Below are positions 8,525 through 17,259 of a stretch of 64,000 nt of DNA, in pieces. The position numbers were made by a program, and so were the translations under genes. The notes beneath the pieces are model-generated. The model had not been told where the DNA came from. It saw only the letters and a program-made list of their open reading frames with translations, and searched no databases. Each line of letters starts with the position of its first letter. Positions within the stretch are counted from its first letter, which is position 1. The DNA is taken from contig NZ_SDPV01000001.1 of the NCBI RefSeq assembly GCF_004135625.1, positions 866,501-930,500 of the forward strand, read 5' to 3'. This stretch comes from Pelagerythrobacter rhizovicinus (lineage in GTDB: Bacteria; Pseudomonadota; Alphaproteobacteria; Sphingomonadales; Sphingomonadaceae).

Positions 8525-8707
8525 CTATCCCCTCTCCTTGGTGACCTCGCTCGAAACCCAGTCCCACATCTCGATGGTCTCCCCCGCGACGAGCTGGAGA
8601 GCGCCCATGCAGGCGATCACGATCAGGGCCACGATCAGGCCGTACTCGATGGCAGTAGCGCCGCGGGTGTCGCATCCGATGCGTGCCAGAAGATTCGTCT
8701 GCTGCAT
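8525..8707 (-). CDS. Flp/Fap-type pilin (copy 2, diverged)
   Basis: A 60-residue Flp-family prepilin with leader MQQTNLLARIGCDTRG and the conserved motif ATAIEYGLIVALIVIA. The C-terminal half, with two tryptophans (EMWDWVSSE), is unlike copy 1, which suggests a minor pilin or a different role. The leader has an unusual cysteine. The start is preceded by GGGGGAAG on the minus strand. It lies 121 nt upstream of copy 1 in the same direction. Confidence 0.9.
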   Translation of the reverse strand: MQQTNLLARIGCDTRGATAIEYGLIVALIVIACMGALQLVAGETIEMWDWVSSEVTKERG

Positions 8708-8784
8708 CGGACGCTTCCCCCCGGTACGGTCCTGAGCGGCGGTTATGGGCCGCTGGCGTTAAGAAAAGGTTTGGGCGAATCGGG

Positions 8785-9219
8785 ATGGAACAGGGACCGA
8801 CATGGATCGTGGTCGCGGCGCTGGCCCTGCGCCGGGCGGACGGATGCTGGCTGATGCATCGCCGTCCGCCGGAGAGACATCATGGCGGCTTGTGGGAGTT
8901 TCCCGGTGGTAAGGTGGAGTCGGGCGAGGCGCCTGATTGCGCGCTGGAACGGGAAATCCGGGAAGAACTCGGCATCGCAATCCATCGCGATCGGCTCGAT
9001 CCCGCCAGCTTTGCCCAGTCCGCTCCCCAGGGGCCGATGCCCGGTATTGTCATTCTCCTTTACCGGACCGACCGTTGGATCGGCGAGCCGCACGCACTCG
9101 AGGGTGGAGAGGTGGCGTGGCTTACGCCGGAGGAAATCGCACCGCTGCCCAAACCTCCGCTCGATGTGGCACTCTGCCGCGCGCTGTTCCGCGCCTCTTT
9201 CGCGAATCCGGTCCAATAG
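8785..9219 (+). CDS. mutT: Nudix hydrolase, MutT-like (8-oxo-dGTPase type)
   Basis: A 144-residue Nudix protein. The Nudix box is complete (GGKVESGEAPDCALEREIREELGI, residues about 40-63), with the LWEFPGGKVE lead-in seen in MutT proteins that clear 8-oxo-dGTP from the nucleotide pool. The start MEQGPTW was chosen because MutT proteins begin just before the first beta strand (IVVAALAL). It diverges from the pilin genes and reads towards tRNA-Arg. Confidence 0.87.
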   Translation: MEQGPTWIVVAALALRRADGCWLMHRRPPERHHGGLWEFPGGKVESGEAPDCALEREIREELGIAIHRDRLDPASFAQSAPQGPMPGIVILLYRTDRWIGEPHALEGGEVAWLTPEEIAPLPKPPLDVALCRALFRASFANPVQ

Positions 9220-9266
9220 GGGGATTGCCAAGGCCGAACGCCCCCCCTATGTGGCGCCCTCCAAGC

Positions 9267-9343
9267 GCGCCCGTAGCTCAGCTGGATAGAGCACCAGACT
9301 ACGAATCTGGGGGTCAGAGGTTCGAATCCTTTCGGGCGCGCCA
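9267..9343 (+). tRNA. tRNA-Arg (anticodon ACG)
   Basis: A 77-nt cloverleaf. The acceptor stem GCGCCCG (9267-9273) pairs with CGGGCGC (9333-9339), followed by G73 and an encoded CCA (9341-9343). The anticodon stem CCAGA/TCTGG encloses loop CTACGAA with anticodon ACG. The T arm is AGAGG-TTCGAAT-CCTTT. A strong terminator follows directly. No integrase or attachment duplication is present. Confidence 0.97.
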
Positions 9344-9384
9344 ACAAACAAGGCCGTCCCCACCAGGGGGCGGCCTTGTTTGTT
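9343..9384 (+). terminator. Rho-independent terminator of tRNA-Arg
   Basis: AACAAACAAGGCCG (9343-9356) and CGGCCTTGTTTGTT (9371-9384) form a perfect 14-bp stem with a 14-nt loop and T-rich 3' side. The 5' arm begins with the last A of the tRNA's CCA. Confidence 0.85.
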
Positions 9385-9472
9385 TGTGGGTCCTCAAGAC
9401 CGCACCGGGGTTCTTTGTGCGCCTTTTCGAATCCCTATTGCTTCGCATGCACTCCGGCGTAATTTCCGGCGT

Positions 9473-9790
9473 ATGGGGCAGGGGAACGAGGAGACCCGGC
9501 GCGAAGAGCGTCACCACATAGCGGTCGAAGGGCGCTACCGCACCGGCAGCGGGGTGCCCAAGGACGTCAGTGTGCTCGACATTTCGGAACGCGGCTGCCG
9601 CTTCTTCGACAAGTTCGGCAGCCTCATCCCCGGCGCACAGATCACGATCCGCATCGGGCCGATCGGCCCGATCGCTGCCACGGTGAAGTGGGCCGAGCGC
9701 CAGGTGGTCGGGGTCGAGTTCGAGAACCCGATCTATGGCCCGGTGCTCGACCACATCCGCAACCAGCTTGACGAGAGGCGCAAGGCCTAG
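9473..9790 (+). CDS. PilZ-domain protein
   Basis: A 105-residue single-domain protein of the PilZ c-di-GMP receptor type. It has an N-terminal RREERHHIAVEGRYR stretch resembling the RxxxR loop, and a later beta strand with DISERGCRF matching D/NxSxxG. The rest fits the six-strand barrel (GAQITIRI, AATVKWAE, VGVEFENP). It may link c-di-GMP to surface behaviour; a PAS-GGDEF protein is encoded at 43820 but is not adjacent. The start MGQGNEE leaves the RxxxR motif at about residue 10; earlier starts lie in the terminator region. Confidence 0.85.
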   Translation: MGQGNEETRREERHHIAVEGRYRTGSGVPKDVSVLDISERGCRFFDKFGSLIPGAQITIRIGPIGPIAATVKWAERQVVGVEFENPIYGPVLDHIRNQLDERRKA

Positions 9791-10203
9791 GGCGCGAGTT
9801 CGTCGTCCACGCTTTCCTCGAGCCAGTGCATCTCCTCGTCGGAGAAGCCGAAGTGATGCCCGGCCTCGTGGATTACGACGTGGCGCACGAGATCCGCGAA
9901 ATCCACCCCGGTCTCGCGCCACTCGCGCACCAGCGGCTGGCGGAACAGGCTGATGACCGGCGGCAGGTCTCCCGGGTCCCAGATCGACTGTTCGTCCAGC
10001 GGGCGCCCTTCGTAGAGGCCTGTGAGATTCCACTTGCTCCGTATATCGACCGAATCGAGCTGCTCGCGCGTGGCGAACTCCTCGATCCGCACCACGACCT
10101 GGCGTAATGGTTCGCGGAACTCCTCCGGCAGGGAGTCGATGACCGCCTGCGCCATGCGCTCCATGTCCTCGGCGGTCGGCGGGGCGTGGCGGAATGCTTC
10201 CAT
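9787..10203 (-). CDS. Zincin-like metallopeptidase (PF06262 family)
   Basis: A 138-residue protein. The C-terminal part carries HEAGHHFGFSDEEMHWLE, an extended zinc motif HExxHxxGxxD/E. An upstream DPGDLPPVISLFRQPL segment is typical of the small 'metallopeptidase family' (PF06262). The substrate is unknown. The start MEAFRHAP was chosen over an upstream frame that crosses the hemerythrin promoter. Its stop overlaps the PilZ stop tail to tail. Confidence 0.85.
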   Translation of the reverse strand: MEAFRHAPPTAEDMERMAQAVIDSLPEEFREPLRQVVVRIEEFATREQLDSVDIRSKWNLTGLYEGRPLDEQSIWDPGDLPPVISLFRQPLVREWRETGVDFADLVRHVVIHEAGHHFGFSDEEMHWLEESVDDELAP

Positions 10204-10253
10204 AAGGTGGCATATGGCGTCCCTCGACGCTCCCGTCACCCCGCGACTGCCGA

Positions 10254-10278
10254 GGAACAATGCTCCGCCTCGCCCATT
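10254..10278 (+). promoter_or_regulatory. Possible sigma-EcfG (general stress) promoter
   Basis: GGAAC (10254-10258), 16-nt spacer, CATT (10275-10278); the consensus is GGAAC-N16-17-CGTT, so the -10 has one mismatch. It lies 38 nt before the hemerythrin start. Hemerythrins are common general-stress genes in Alphaproteobacteria, which supports the call but does not prove it. Confidence 0.4.
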
Positions 10279-10316
10279 TTCGACGAGAACATCATTCAAA
10301 CAGGGGACTTCCCAGG

Positions 10317-10808
10317 ATGGCAGCAGCCGAAGCAATTTTTGCGCGTCTCAAGCAGGACCACGACAAACATCGAGATCTGCTAGACCGCCTTCTCAGAACC
10401 GAAGGCGAGAGCGACGAACGCAAGATGCTGCTTGCCGAACTGACCAGGGAGTTGAAGAGCCACGCCGCGGCCGAGGAACAGGCGCTCTACTCGACCATGA
10501 TGCGCAAGCCCGAGACCACCGACGAAACCCGTCATTCGGTCGCCGAGCACCACGAGATCGACGAAATGCTCAACGACCTGGCCGCGACCGAGATGTCGAG
10601 CGGCGACTGGCTCACGAAATTCAAGGCTCTCGACCACCGGTACCGCCATCACATCGACGAAGAGGAGCAAGAGCACTTTCCCGACTTCGAAAAGTACCTC
10701 TCAGAAGACGACGAGAAGCATATGGAACTGGTCTTCGAGCGCCGTAAGCGGGAGGAGAAGGCCGAGGCCGAGGTCACTCCCGAGAAGATGGAAGACGCCA
10801 AGGAATAG
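10317..10808 (+). CDS. Hemerythrin HHE-domain protein
   Basis: A 163-residue four-helix protein with the di-iron pattern of HHE hemerythrins: HDKH (helix 1), SHAAAEEQALY (helix 2), AEHHEIDE (helix 3), and HRYRHHIDEEEQEHFP (helix 4). The C-terminal 30 residues are a charged, probably helical tail. It may sense or buffer O2, NO or iron. The start follows CCCAGG and lies 38 nt after a candidate stress promoter. It is probably transcribed with the phospholipase D gene 17 nt downstream. Confidence 0.9.
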   Translation: MAAAEAIFARLKQDHDKHRDLLDRLLRTEGESDERKMLLAELTRELKSHAAAEEQALYSTMMRKPETTDETRHSVAEHHEIDEMLNDLAATEMSSGDWLTKFKALDHRYRHHIDEEEQEHFPDFEKYLSEDDEKHMELVFERRKREEKAEAEVTPEKMEDAKE

Positions 10809-10825
10809 CAGAAAGCGAGGGAGGG

Positions 10826-12364
10826 GTGAGCGCTGCAGAGGAAGGCTCGCGCGAGCCGGAATTCGACGACCGGTCGGAAGAGCCCGGGGTCTGGCGTTTT
10901 GCCCGCGTCGAGCGCGCAAGCGTGATCATCGATGCAGCCGATTACTTCGCGTTGATGCAGCGTGCGATGCTCAACGCGCAGCATCGCATATTCCTTGTCG
11001 GGTGGGATTTCGACACGCGCATTCACCTGGCAATGGGACGCCGCTGGTTTCAGCGCTTGCTGCGTCGCGAGTACCCGCGCCGGTTGGGTAGCTTCCTGAT
11101 CTGGCTCGCAAGGCACCGCAAGGGGCTGGAGATACGGGTCCTCAAGTGGAGCTTCGGCCTGCTGCAGTTCATGCTGCGGGGCTACATGCTGGTCGATCTG
11201 GCGCGCATGGTCGCCCGTCGGGACATCACGTTCAAGTTCGACACGCACCACCCCGTCGGCTGCTCGCATCACCAGAAGATCGCCGTTCTGGACGACAAGC
11301 TTGCCGTCTGCGGCGGGATCGACATGACTCAGGACCGGTGGGACACGCGCGAGCATCTCGAGCGTGATCGCCGCCGCCGCCGGCCGCACGGCAGGCGCTA
11401 TGGCCCATGGCACGATGCGACCATGATGTTCGAAGGCGAGGCGGCGCGCGTGCTCGGTGTGCTCAGCCGCGAGCGGTGGGAGCGCGCGGGAGGGGAAGAC
11501 CTCCACCAGGTGCCGATCCCCGAACAGAGCCTATGGCCCGAGGATCTGCCGGTCCAGTTCGAGAACGTCGAGATCGGCATTGCGCGCACCAGGGCCAAAC
11601 ACGACGGCTCGCCCCAGGTGAGCGAGATAGAGCAACTGCTGCTCGACCAGATCGCGCGTGCGAAGCACTTCATCTACAGCGAGAACCAGTATTTCACCTC
11701 GCGCAAGATCGCGGAGGCGATCCGGCAACGCCTGAAGGAAGACGATCCGCCCGAGATCGTCATGGTCCAGCCGCTCACTGCTGAGGGATGGCTCGAGCAG
11801 CAGGCGATGGACCATGCCCGGGCCTGCGTGATTCGCAGCCTGGCCGAGCTCGACCACAAGCGCCGGTTTCAGGTCTACGTTCCATATACCGGCAAGACGC
11901 CGATCTATGTGCACGCTAAGTTGATGATCGTGGACGATCGCATTCTGCGGATCGGTTCGGCCAACTTCAACAACCGATCGATGGGTCTCGATTCCGAGTG
12001 CGACGTGTTCATCGATTGCGATCGTCCGGACAACGATCACGCCTGTCACGGCATTGCGGCGCTGCGCCGCTCGCTGCTTGCCGAACACTGTGGAATCGAG
12101 GAGGAAACGGTTGCGAGGCTGCTTGATGCCGATCCATCGATGCACAAGCTGATCGCGGAGCATGGGAGGGGGGGCGACCGGTCGCTGCAGCCTTACGAAG
12201 TGCCCGATCTCAACGGCGTCGAGGAAACGCTGGCGGATTCGGGCCTGCTGGACCCGGAGCGGCCCGACGAGATGTTCGAGCCATTTGCCAAGGGTGGACT
12301 TTTCCGCAAGGGGAGCCTGCTTGGCCGCGCCTATCGCGGCGCGAGGAAGAGGATCGGAACATGA
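10826..12364 (+). CDS. Phospholipase D / cardiolipin-synthase-like protein
   Basis: A 512-residue protein of the PLD superfamily with two HKD motifs: HQKIAVLDDKLAVCGGID and HAKLMIVDDRILRIGSANFNNRS. No clear transmembrane helix or signal peptide is present, which argues for a soluble PLD rather than a membrane cardiolipin synthase. A basic Arg-rich patch (RDRRRRRPHGRR) lies after the first motif. The start is GTG, supported by the GAGGGAGGGG ribosome site. The stop overlaps the folE start (ATGA). Confidence 0.88.
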   Translation: MSAAEEGSREPEFDDRSEEPGVWRFARVERASVIIDAADYFALMQRAMLNAQHRIFLVGWDFDTRIHLAMGRRWFQRLLRREYPRRLGSFLIWLARHRKGLEIRVLKWSFGLLQFMLRGYMLVDLARMVARRDITFKFDTHHPVGCSHHQKIAVLDDKLAVCGGIDMTQDRWDTREHLERDRRRRRPHGRRYGPWHDATMMFEGEAARVLGVLSRERWERAGGEDLHQVPIPEQSLWPEDLPVQFENVEIGIARTRAKHDGSPQVSEIEQLLLDQIARAKHFIYSENQYFTSRKIAEAIRQRLKEDDPPEIVMVQPLTAEGWLEQQAMDHARACVIRSLAELDHKRRFQVYVPYTGKTPIYVHAKLMIVDDRILRIGSANFNNRSMGLDSECDVFIDCDRPDNDHACHGIAALRRSLLAEHCGIEEETVARLLDADPSMHKLIAEHGRGGDRSLQPYEVPDLNGVEETLADSGLLDPERPDEMFEPFAKGGLFRKGSLLGRAYRGARKRIGT

Positions 12365-12969
12365 GCAGCCTTGTCGGACCCGACGAAGACGATCCACGCG
12401 GAAAGCCTCCGGTGCCCGAAGAGGTGCAGGACGCGATCCGCACGTTGATCCGCTGGGCGGGCGACGATCCGATGCGCGAGGGACTGCTCGACACGCCCCG
12501 GCGGGTGGCGCGCGCGTGGAAGGAGTACTGCCTCGGCTACGACGAGGATCCCTCGATCCATCTCAGCCGCGTGTTCGAGGAAGTCGGCGGCTACAACGAG
12601 ATCGTTCTGCTCAAGGACATCCCGTTCCAGAGTCACTGCGAGCACCATATGGCGCCGATCATCGGCAAGGCGGCGATTGCCTACCTGCCGACCGACCGCG
12701 TCGTCGGCATCTCCAAGCTCGCGCGTGTGCTTCACGGCTTCGCGCGCCGCCTGCAGGTGCAGGAACGTCTGACCGCCGAAGTGGCGGACTGCATCTGGGA
12801 GCACCTCCAGCCGCAGGGGGTTGCCGTCGTGATCGAGGCTGCGCACAGCTGTATGACCGCCCGCGGGGTGCGGACCCCGGGCGTGTCGATGACGACCAGC
12901 CGCATGATGGGCACGTTCCTCGACGACCCGAGAAGCCGCGAGGAAGTGCTGAAGCTGATGGGTTATTGA
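12361..12969 (+). CDS. folE: GTP cyclohydrolase I
   Basis: A 202-residue homodecameric enzyme that turns GTP into 7,8-dihydroneopterin triphosphate, first step of folate synthesis. Zinc-site residues are in HCEHHMAP and HSCMTARGV; the GISKLARVLHGFARRLQVQERLT helix is a family hallmark. Coupled to the upstream PLD gene by ATGA. folP lies far away at 42711. Confidence 0.97.
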   Translation: MSSLVGPDEDDPRGKPPVPEEVQDAIRTLIRWAGDDPMREGLLDTPRRVARAWKEYCLGYDEDPSIHLSRVFEEVGGYNEIVLLKDIPFQSHCEHHMAPIIGKAAIAYLPTDRVVGISKLARVLHGFARRLQVQERLTAEVADCIWEHLQPQGVAVVIEAAHSCMTARGVRTPGVSMTTSRMMGTFLDDPRSREEVLKLMGY

Positions 12970-13051
12970 GGGGCGGGCGAGGTTTCGCTCGCTCACATAC
13001 CTTGGGGACGGCCTGCTGCCCACGTGGCGGCACGAAGGATGGAGACGCCGG

Positions 13052-13531
13052 ATGACTACCATCGCCGATTTCACCGTCACCACCAATCGTGGTGAGACGC
13101 TCGACCTCAAGGACAAGCTTGGAAAGGTGCTGCTGGTGGTCAACACCGCCAGCAAGTGCGGCTTCACGCCGCAGTACGAAGGGCTGGAGAAGCTTTACGA
13201 GGGTTATGGCGATCGCGGCTTCGAGGTGCTTGGCTTCCCGTGCAATCAGTTCGGCGCGCAGGAACCAGGGAGTGCGGACGAGATCGCGGAATTCTGCAAG
13301 GTGAACTTCGGCGTCACTTTTCCGCTGATGGCGAAAGTGGATGTGAACGGCGACAACGCCTCACCCCTGTTCGACTGGTTGAAACGCGAAGCGCCCGGGC
13401 TGATGGGGTCGAAGGCGATCAAGTGGAACTTCACGAAGTTTCTGGTCGATCGCGAGGGAAAGGTCGTGCGCCGTTACGCGCCCACCGACAAGCCGGAGCG
13501 GATTGCGGAGGACATCGAGGCGCTCCTCTAG
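13052..13531 (+). CDS. Glutathione peroxidase family (cysteine type)
   Basis: A 159-residue thiol peroxidase with catalytic Cys36 in NTASKCGFTPQY, where vertebrate enzymes have selenocysteine. The Gln of FPCNQFG and the Trp/Asn of KWNFTKF complete the catalytic tetrad. Bacterial members often use thioredoxin rather than glutathione. Length and motifs are complete. It stands alone between folE and dnaE. Confidence 0.95.
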   Translation: MTTIADFTVTTNRGETLDLKDKLGKVLLVVNTASKCGFTPQYEGLEKLYEGYGDRGFEVLGFPCNQFGAQEPGSADEIAEFCKVNFGVTFPLMAKVDVNGDNASPLFDWLKREAPGLMGSKAIKWNFTKFLVDREGKVVRRYAPTDKPERIAEDIEALL

Positions 13532-13689
13532 TCCACTCGGGCCATCCCACTAAAATTCGGATCGCCAACAGCTGACATTCGGCGGCGCGGCATGCGATCC
13601 GGAGGACGAATTGAAATGGCGCGTGACGAGTGGGGACAGCGGGCGGCGATGCCTTGGCGAATCCCGCCACCGCCCGCATATTGCCGGCC

Positions 13690-16600
13690 ATGTCTTTCGC
13701 CCCGTTCGTTCCCCTGCGCGTGTTGTCGTCTTATTCGATGCTCGAAGGGGCGATCGATCCGAAGGCGATCGCCAAGCTGGCGAAGGAACGCGGCTTCCCC
13801 GCGATCGCGATCTGCGACCGCAATGGGCTCTACGGCGCGGTCATGTTCGCCAAAGCCTGCATGGACGAGGGCGTCCAGCCGATAATCGGCACTTTGCTGG
13901 GCGTGGCGCGTGACGCCGACGGCAAGCAGGTCGATTACCTGCCGCTCTACGCGCAGGACGAGGCGGGGTACGACAACCTCTGTCATCTCGTCAGCAAAGC
14001 GCATCTCGAACGTCCTCTCGAACTCGAGCCGCATGTTGCCACGGGTGATCTCGAAGGTCGCAGCGAGGGTCTGATCGCGCTTACCGGCGCCAGCGAAGGG
14101 GCGCTGACGCGGCTCCTCGCCGAAGGCCAGCGCGATCGTGCCGAGGCGACGCTCGACCGGCTGGAGGCGCTGTTTCCCGGCCGGCTCTACGTCGAGCTCG
14201 CACGGCGTGGCAATGCGGTCGAGGATGCGGCGGAGGGCGCGCTGATAGACCTCGCGTACCAGCGCGATCTGCCGCTCGTGGCGACGAACCCGGCGAACTT
14301 CGCCGAGTCGCATATGTACGCCGCGCATGACGCCATGCTGTGCATCGCCGGTTCGACGCATATCGAGGCGGAGGAGCGCGCTCGCTCCAACCGCGAAGCC
14401 TGGGTAAAGCCGGCGGACGCGATGGCCGAGACGTTCGAGGACTTGCCCGAAGCGACCGCGAACACGCTGGTGATCGCGCAGCGCTGCGCCTTCGCTCCGC
14501 CAAGCCGCGCCCCAATCTTGCCGAGTCTTGCCGGCGACCTTGAGGGCGAGGCGAAGATGCTCGCGGAAGACGCGCGCAAGGGGCTCGTCGCGCGGCTGGA
14601 GCCCTACTATCCTGAATCCGTCCATGCGGAGCTTGCGGAGGCGCTGTGTTCTCCGTCGGTGGAGGCGCTCGAAGCGAATGCGAAGGCGTTCGAGAAGCTC
14701 CGCGCAGGCGACATCTGGGACGAGGTTCTCGAATACAAGAAGCGCCTGGAATTCGAGGTCGAGATCATCGTCGGGATGGGCTTCCCGGGCTACTTCCTGA
14801 TCGTTGCCGACTTCATCAAGTGGGCCAAGGACAACGGCATTCCCGTAGGGCCGGGGCGCGGCTCCGGCGCGGGCTCGCTCGTCGCCTGGGCGCTGACGAT
14901 CACCGATCTCGACCCGATCCGTCTCGGCCTGCTGTTCGAACGCTTCCTCAACCCCGAGCGCGTTTCGATGCCCGACTTCGACATCGACTTCTGCGAAACC
15001 CGCCGCGGCGAGGTGATCCGCTACGTCCAGCGCAAGTACGGGCACGACCACGTCGCGCAGATCATCACCTTCGGTAAGCTCAAGGCCCGCGCGGTGCTGC
15101 GCGACTGCGGGCGCATCCTGCAGATGAGCTACGGGCACGTCGACCGGCTCTGCAAGATGGTCCCCAACCACCCGACCGATCCGTGGACCCTGCCGCGCGC
15201 GCTGAACGGGGCGGCCGACTTCAAGCGCGAGTACGACAACGACAACGAGGTCAAGCGCCTCGTCGATCTCGCGATGCAGCTTGAAGGCTTTCCGCGCAAC
15301 AGTTCGACCCATGCGGCGGGCGTAGTGATCGGCGATCGGCCGCTGGCGCAGCTCGTGCCGCTCTACCGCGATCCGCGCTCGGACATGCCGGTGACGCAGT
15401 TCGACATGAAGCATGTCGAAAGCTCGGGGCTGGTCAAGTTCGACTTCCTTGGGCTCAAGACGCTGTCGGTGCTGCAGAAGGCCGTCGAACTGCTTGCGCA
15501 GCGCGGGATCGAAGTAGATCTTGGCGCGCTCGCGTGGGACGATCCGGCGGTCTACGAGTTGCTCAAGCGCGGCGACACGGTCGGCGTGTTCCAGCTCGAA
15601 TCCGAAGGCATGCGGCGCACGCTGACGGCGGTGAAACCGACCAAGTTCGAGGACATCATCGCACTCGTGTCGCTCTATCGCCCGGGTCCGATGGATAACA
15701 TCCCGCTGTTCGGCAAGCGCAAGAGCGGTGAGGTGCCGATCGAGTATCCGCACCCGAAGCTCGAAGGCATCCTGGCCGAGACCTACGGCATCTTCGTCTA
15801 TCAGGAACAGGTCATGCAGGCCGCGCAAATCCTCGCCGGCTACTCGCTCGGCGACGCCGACCTGCTGCGCCGCGCGATGGGCAAGAAGGTCCAGGCCGAG
15901 ATGGACGCCCAGCGCCAGCGCTTCGTCGACGGGTGCAGGGAAGTCTCCGGCATCGAGGCCAAGCGGGCGAACGAGCTGTTCGACTTGATCGACAAGTTCG
16001 CGGGCTACGGCTTCAACAAGTCGCACGCCGCGGCCTACGCGCTGCTCGCGTACCAGACGGCGTGGCTGAAGGCGCACTATCCGGAGGAATTCTACGCCGC
16101 TTCGATGTGCTTCGACATGCACCAGTCGGAAAAGCTGACGCTGTTCGTCGACGATGCGCGGCGGGGCGGGGTCGAAGTGCTGCCGCCCGACATCAACCGC
16201 TCGGAGGCGGAATTCACGGTGGAGCGGACCGACGACGGCTATGCCGTGCGCTACGCGCTCGCCGGCATTCGCAACGTGGGCGAGAAGGCGATGGAGGCGC
16301 TGGTCGCCGAGCGCGAGGCGCGCGGATGGTTCGAGAACCTGCAGGACCTGTTCGAGCGGCTTCCCAAGGGATCGATGAACAGTCGCCAGCTCGAAGGGCT
16401 CATCTGCGCCGGCGCTCTCGACGGTCTCGAGCCGCATCGAGCGAAACTGTTCGCCAACATCGACATGCTGCTTGCCGTCGCCGACGCTGCCAACCGCGAG
16501 CGCGAGAGTGGGCAGGTCGGCTTGTTCGGCGGTGAGGAGACGGCAGGCGATACGCTGCGTCTGAAAGATGCCGAGCCGTGGAGCCGTGCCGACCGCATGG

Positions 16601-17259
16601 CTAAGGAACGCGAGAACTTCGGCTTCTACTTCTCCGCCCATCCGGTCGAGCAGTATCGCGCCGTCGCCTCGGCCAATGGCGCACGCAGCTATCAGAGCCT
16701 GATGCAGGGCGGTGGCCCGGCCGGCGGCCGCCAGCCCGCGGTGATGGCGGCGATGGTCGAGAAAGTGAACAAGGGCCGCACCCGCCGCGGCGGCGAGTTC
16801 GTGCGCGCCGACTTCTCCGACAGCTCGGGCCAGTTCAGCGCGGCCTGCTTCGAGGAATCGCTGGTCGAAAGCTTCCAGAAGTGGGCGGCGGAGGGGACCT
16901 GCGTGCTGCTCAACGTCGAGCTCGACAGTCCCAGTCCGGACGAACCGCCCCGCGTGACAGTGCGCGGGGCGCGCCCGCTGGACGAGGTCAAGAGCGGCTC
17001 GCGCATGCTGCTGACGATGGACGTGACCAGCGCCGGGGCGATCGCCGAGCTCAAGCTGGCACTGGAGATCGGCACGCCGGGCCATGGCGAAGTGCAGGTG
17101 CGTCTGAAGATCGGCGGCGAGAGCGAGCCGCTCCTGCGGCTGGGCCGCGACTATCGGCTCGACGGCGAACTCGCGGAGCGCCTGGCCGAAATCGACGGAC
17201 TAGAGAACGTCGCGCTCGCTACCCAGCGGGGCGGCGGGCACTTGCGCCTCGTCGCGTGA
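13690..17259 (+). CDS. dnaE: DNA polymerase III subunit alpha
   Basis: A 1189-residue replicative C-family polymerase. Catalytic aspartates lie in PDFDIDFCE, with GPGRGSGAGSLVAW before them and the HhH and OB-fold regions in the last third. The N-terminal PHP domain is present but its metal motifs are altered: HLRxHS reads PLRVLS, TDH reads CDR, and the GCE region reads GTL, so it cannot be an active exonuclease as in some bacteria. The start MSFAPFVPLRV is the family's usual first strand. The 3' end overlaps the opposite-strand gene 17200-17601 by 60 nt. Confidence 0.97.
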   Translation: MSFAPFVPLRVLSSYSMLEGAIDPKAIAKLAKERGFPAIAICDRNGLYGAVMFAKACMDEGVQPIIGTLLGVARDADGKQVDYLPLYAQDEAGYDNLCHLVSKAHLERPLELEPHVATGDLEGRSEGLIALTGASEGALTRLLAEGQRDRAEATLDRLEALFPGRLYVELARRGNAVEDAAEGALIDLAYQRDLPLVATNPANFAESHMYAAHDAMLCIAGSTHIEAEERARSNREAWVKPADAMAETFEDLPEATANTLVIAQRCAFAPPSRAPILPSLAGDLEGEAKMLAEDARKGLVARLEPYYPESVHAELAEALCSPSVEALEANAKAFEKLRAGDIWDEVLEYKKRLEFEVEIIVGMGFPGYFLIVADFIKWAKDNGIPVGPGRGSGAGSLVAWALTITDLDPIRLGLLFERFLNPERVSMPDFDIDFCETRRGEVIRYVQRKYGHDHVAQIITFGKLKARAVLRDCGRILQMSYGHVDRLCKMVPNHPTDPWTLPRALNGAADFKREYDNDNEVKRLVDLAMQLEGFPRNSSTHAAGVVIGDRPLAQLVPLYRDPRSDMPVTQFDMKHVESSGLVKFDFLGLKTLSVLQKAVELLAQRGIEVDLGALAWDDPAVYELLKRGDTVGVFQLESEGMRRTLTAVKPTKFEDIIALVSLYRPGPMDNIPLFGKRKSGEVPIEYPHPKLEGILAETYGIFVYQEQVMQAAQILAGYSLGDADLLRRAMGKKVQAEMDAQRQRFVDGCREVSGIEAKRANELFDLIDKFAGYGFNKSHAAAYALLAYQTAWLKAHYPEEFYAASMCFDMHQSEKLTLFVDDARRGGVEVLPPDINRSEAEFTVERTDDGYAVRYALAGIRNVGEKAMEALVAEREARGWFENLQDLFERLPKGSMNSRQLEGLICAGALDGLEPHRAKLFANIDMLLAVADAANRERESGQVGLFGGEETAGDTLRLKDAEPWSRADRMAKERENFGFYFSAHPVEQYRAVASANGARSYQSLMQGGGPAGGRQPAVMAAMVEKVNKGRTRRGGEFVRADFSDSSGQFSAACFEESLVESFQKWAAEGTCVLLNVELDSPSPDEPPRVTVRGARPLDEVKSGSRMLLTMDVTSAGAIAELKLALEIGTPGHGEVQVRLKIGGESEPLLRLGRDYRLDGELAERLAEIDGLENVALATQRGGGHLRLVA

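Noticed and set aside
8758-8774. CtrA-like TTAA-N7-TTTG upstream of the second pilin
   Set aside because: Two mismatches in the second half-site; attractive only because pilin genes are CtrA targets elsewhere.
9267-9384. tRNA-Arg as an integration site
   Set aside because: No integrase nearby and no repeated tRNA 3' segment noticed in the window.
13528-17085. A 1185-residue open frame antisense to dnaE
   Set aside because: Same reason: mirror of dnaE codon bias, no ribosome site, no recognisable domain.
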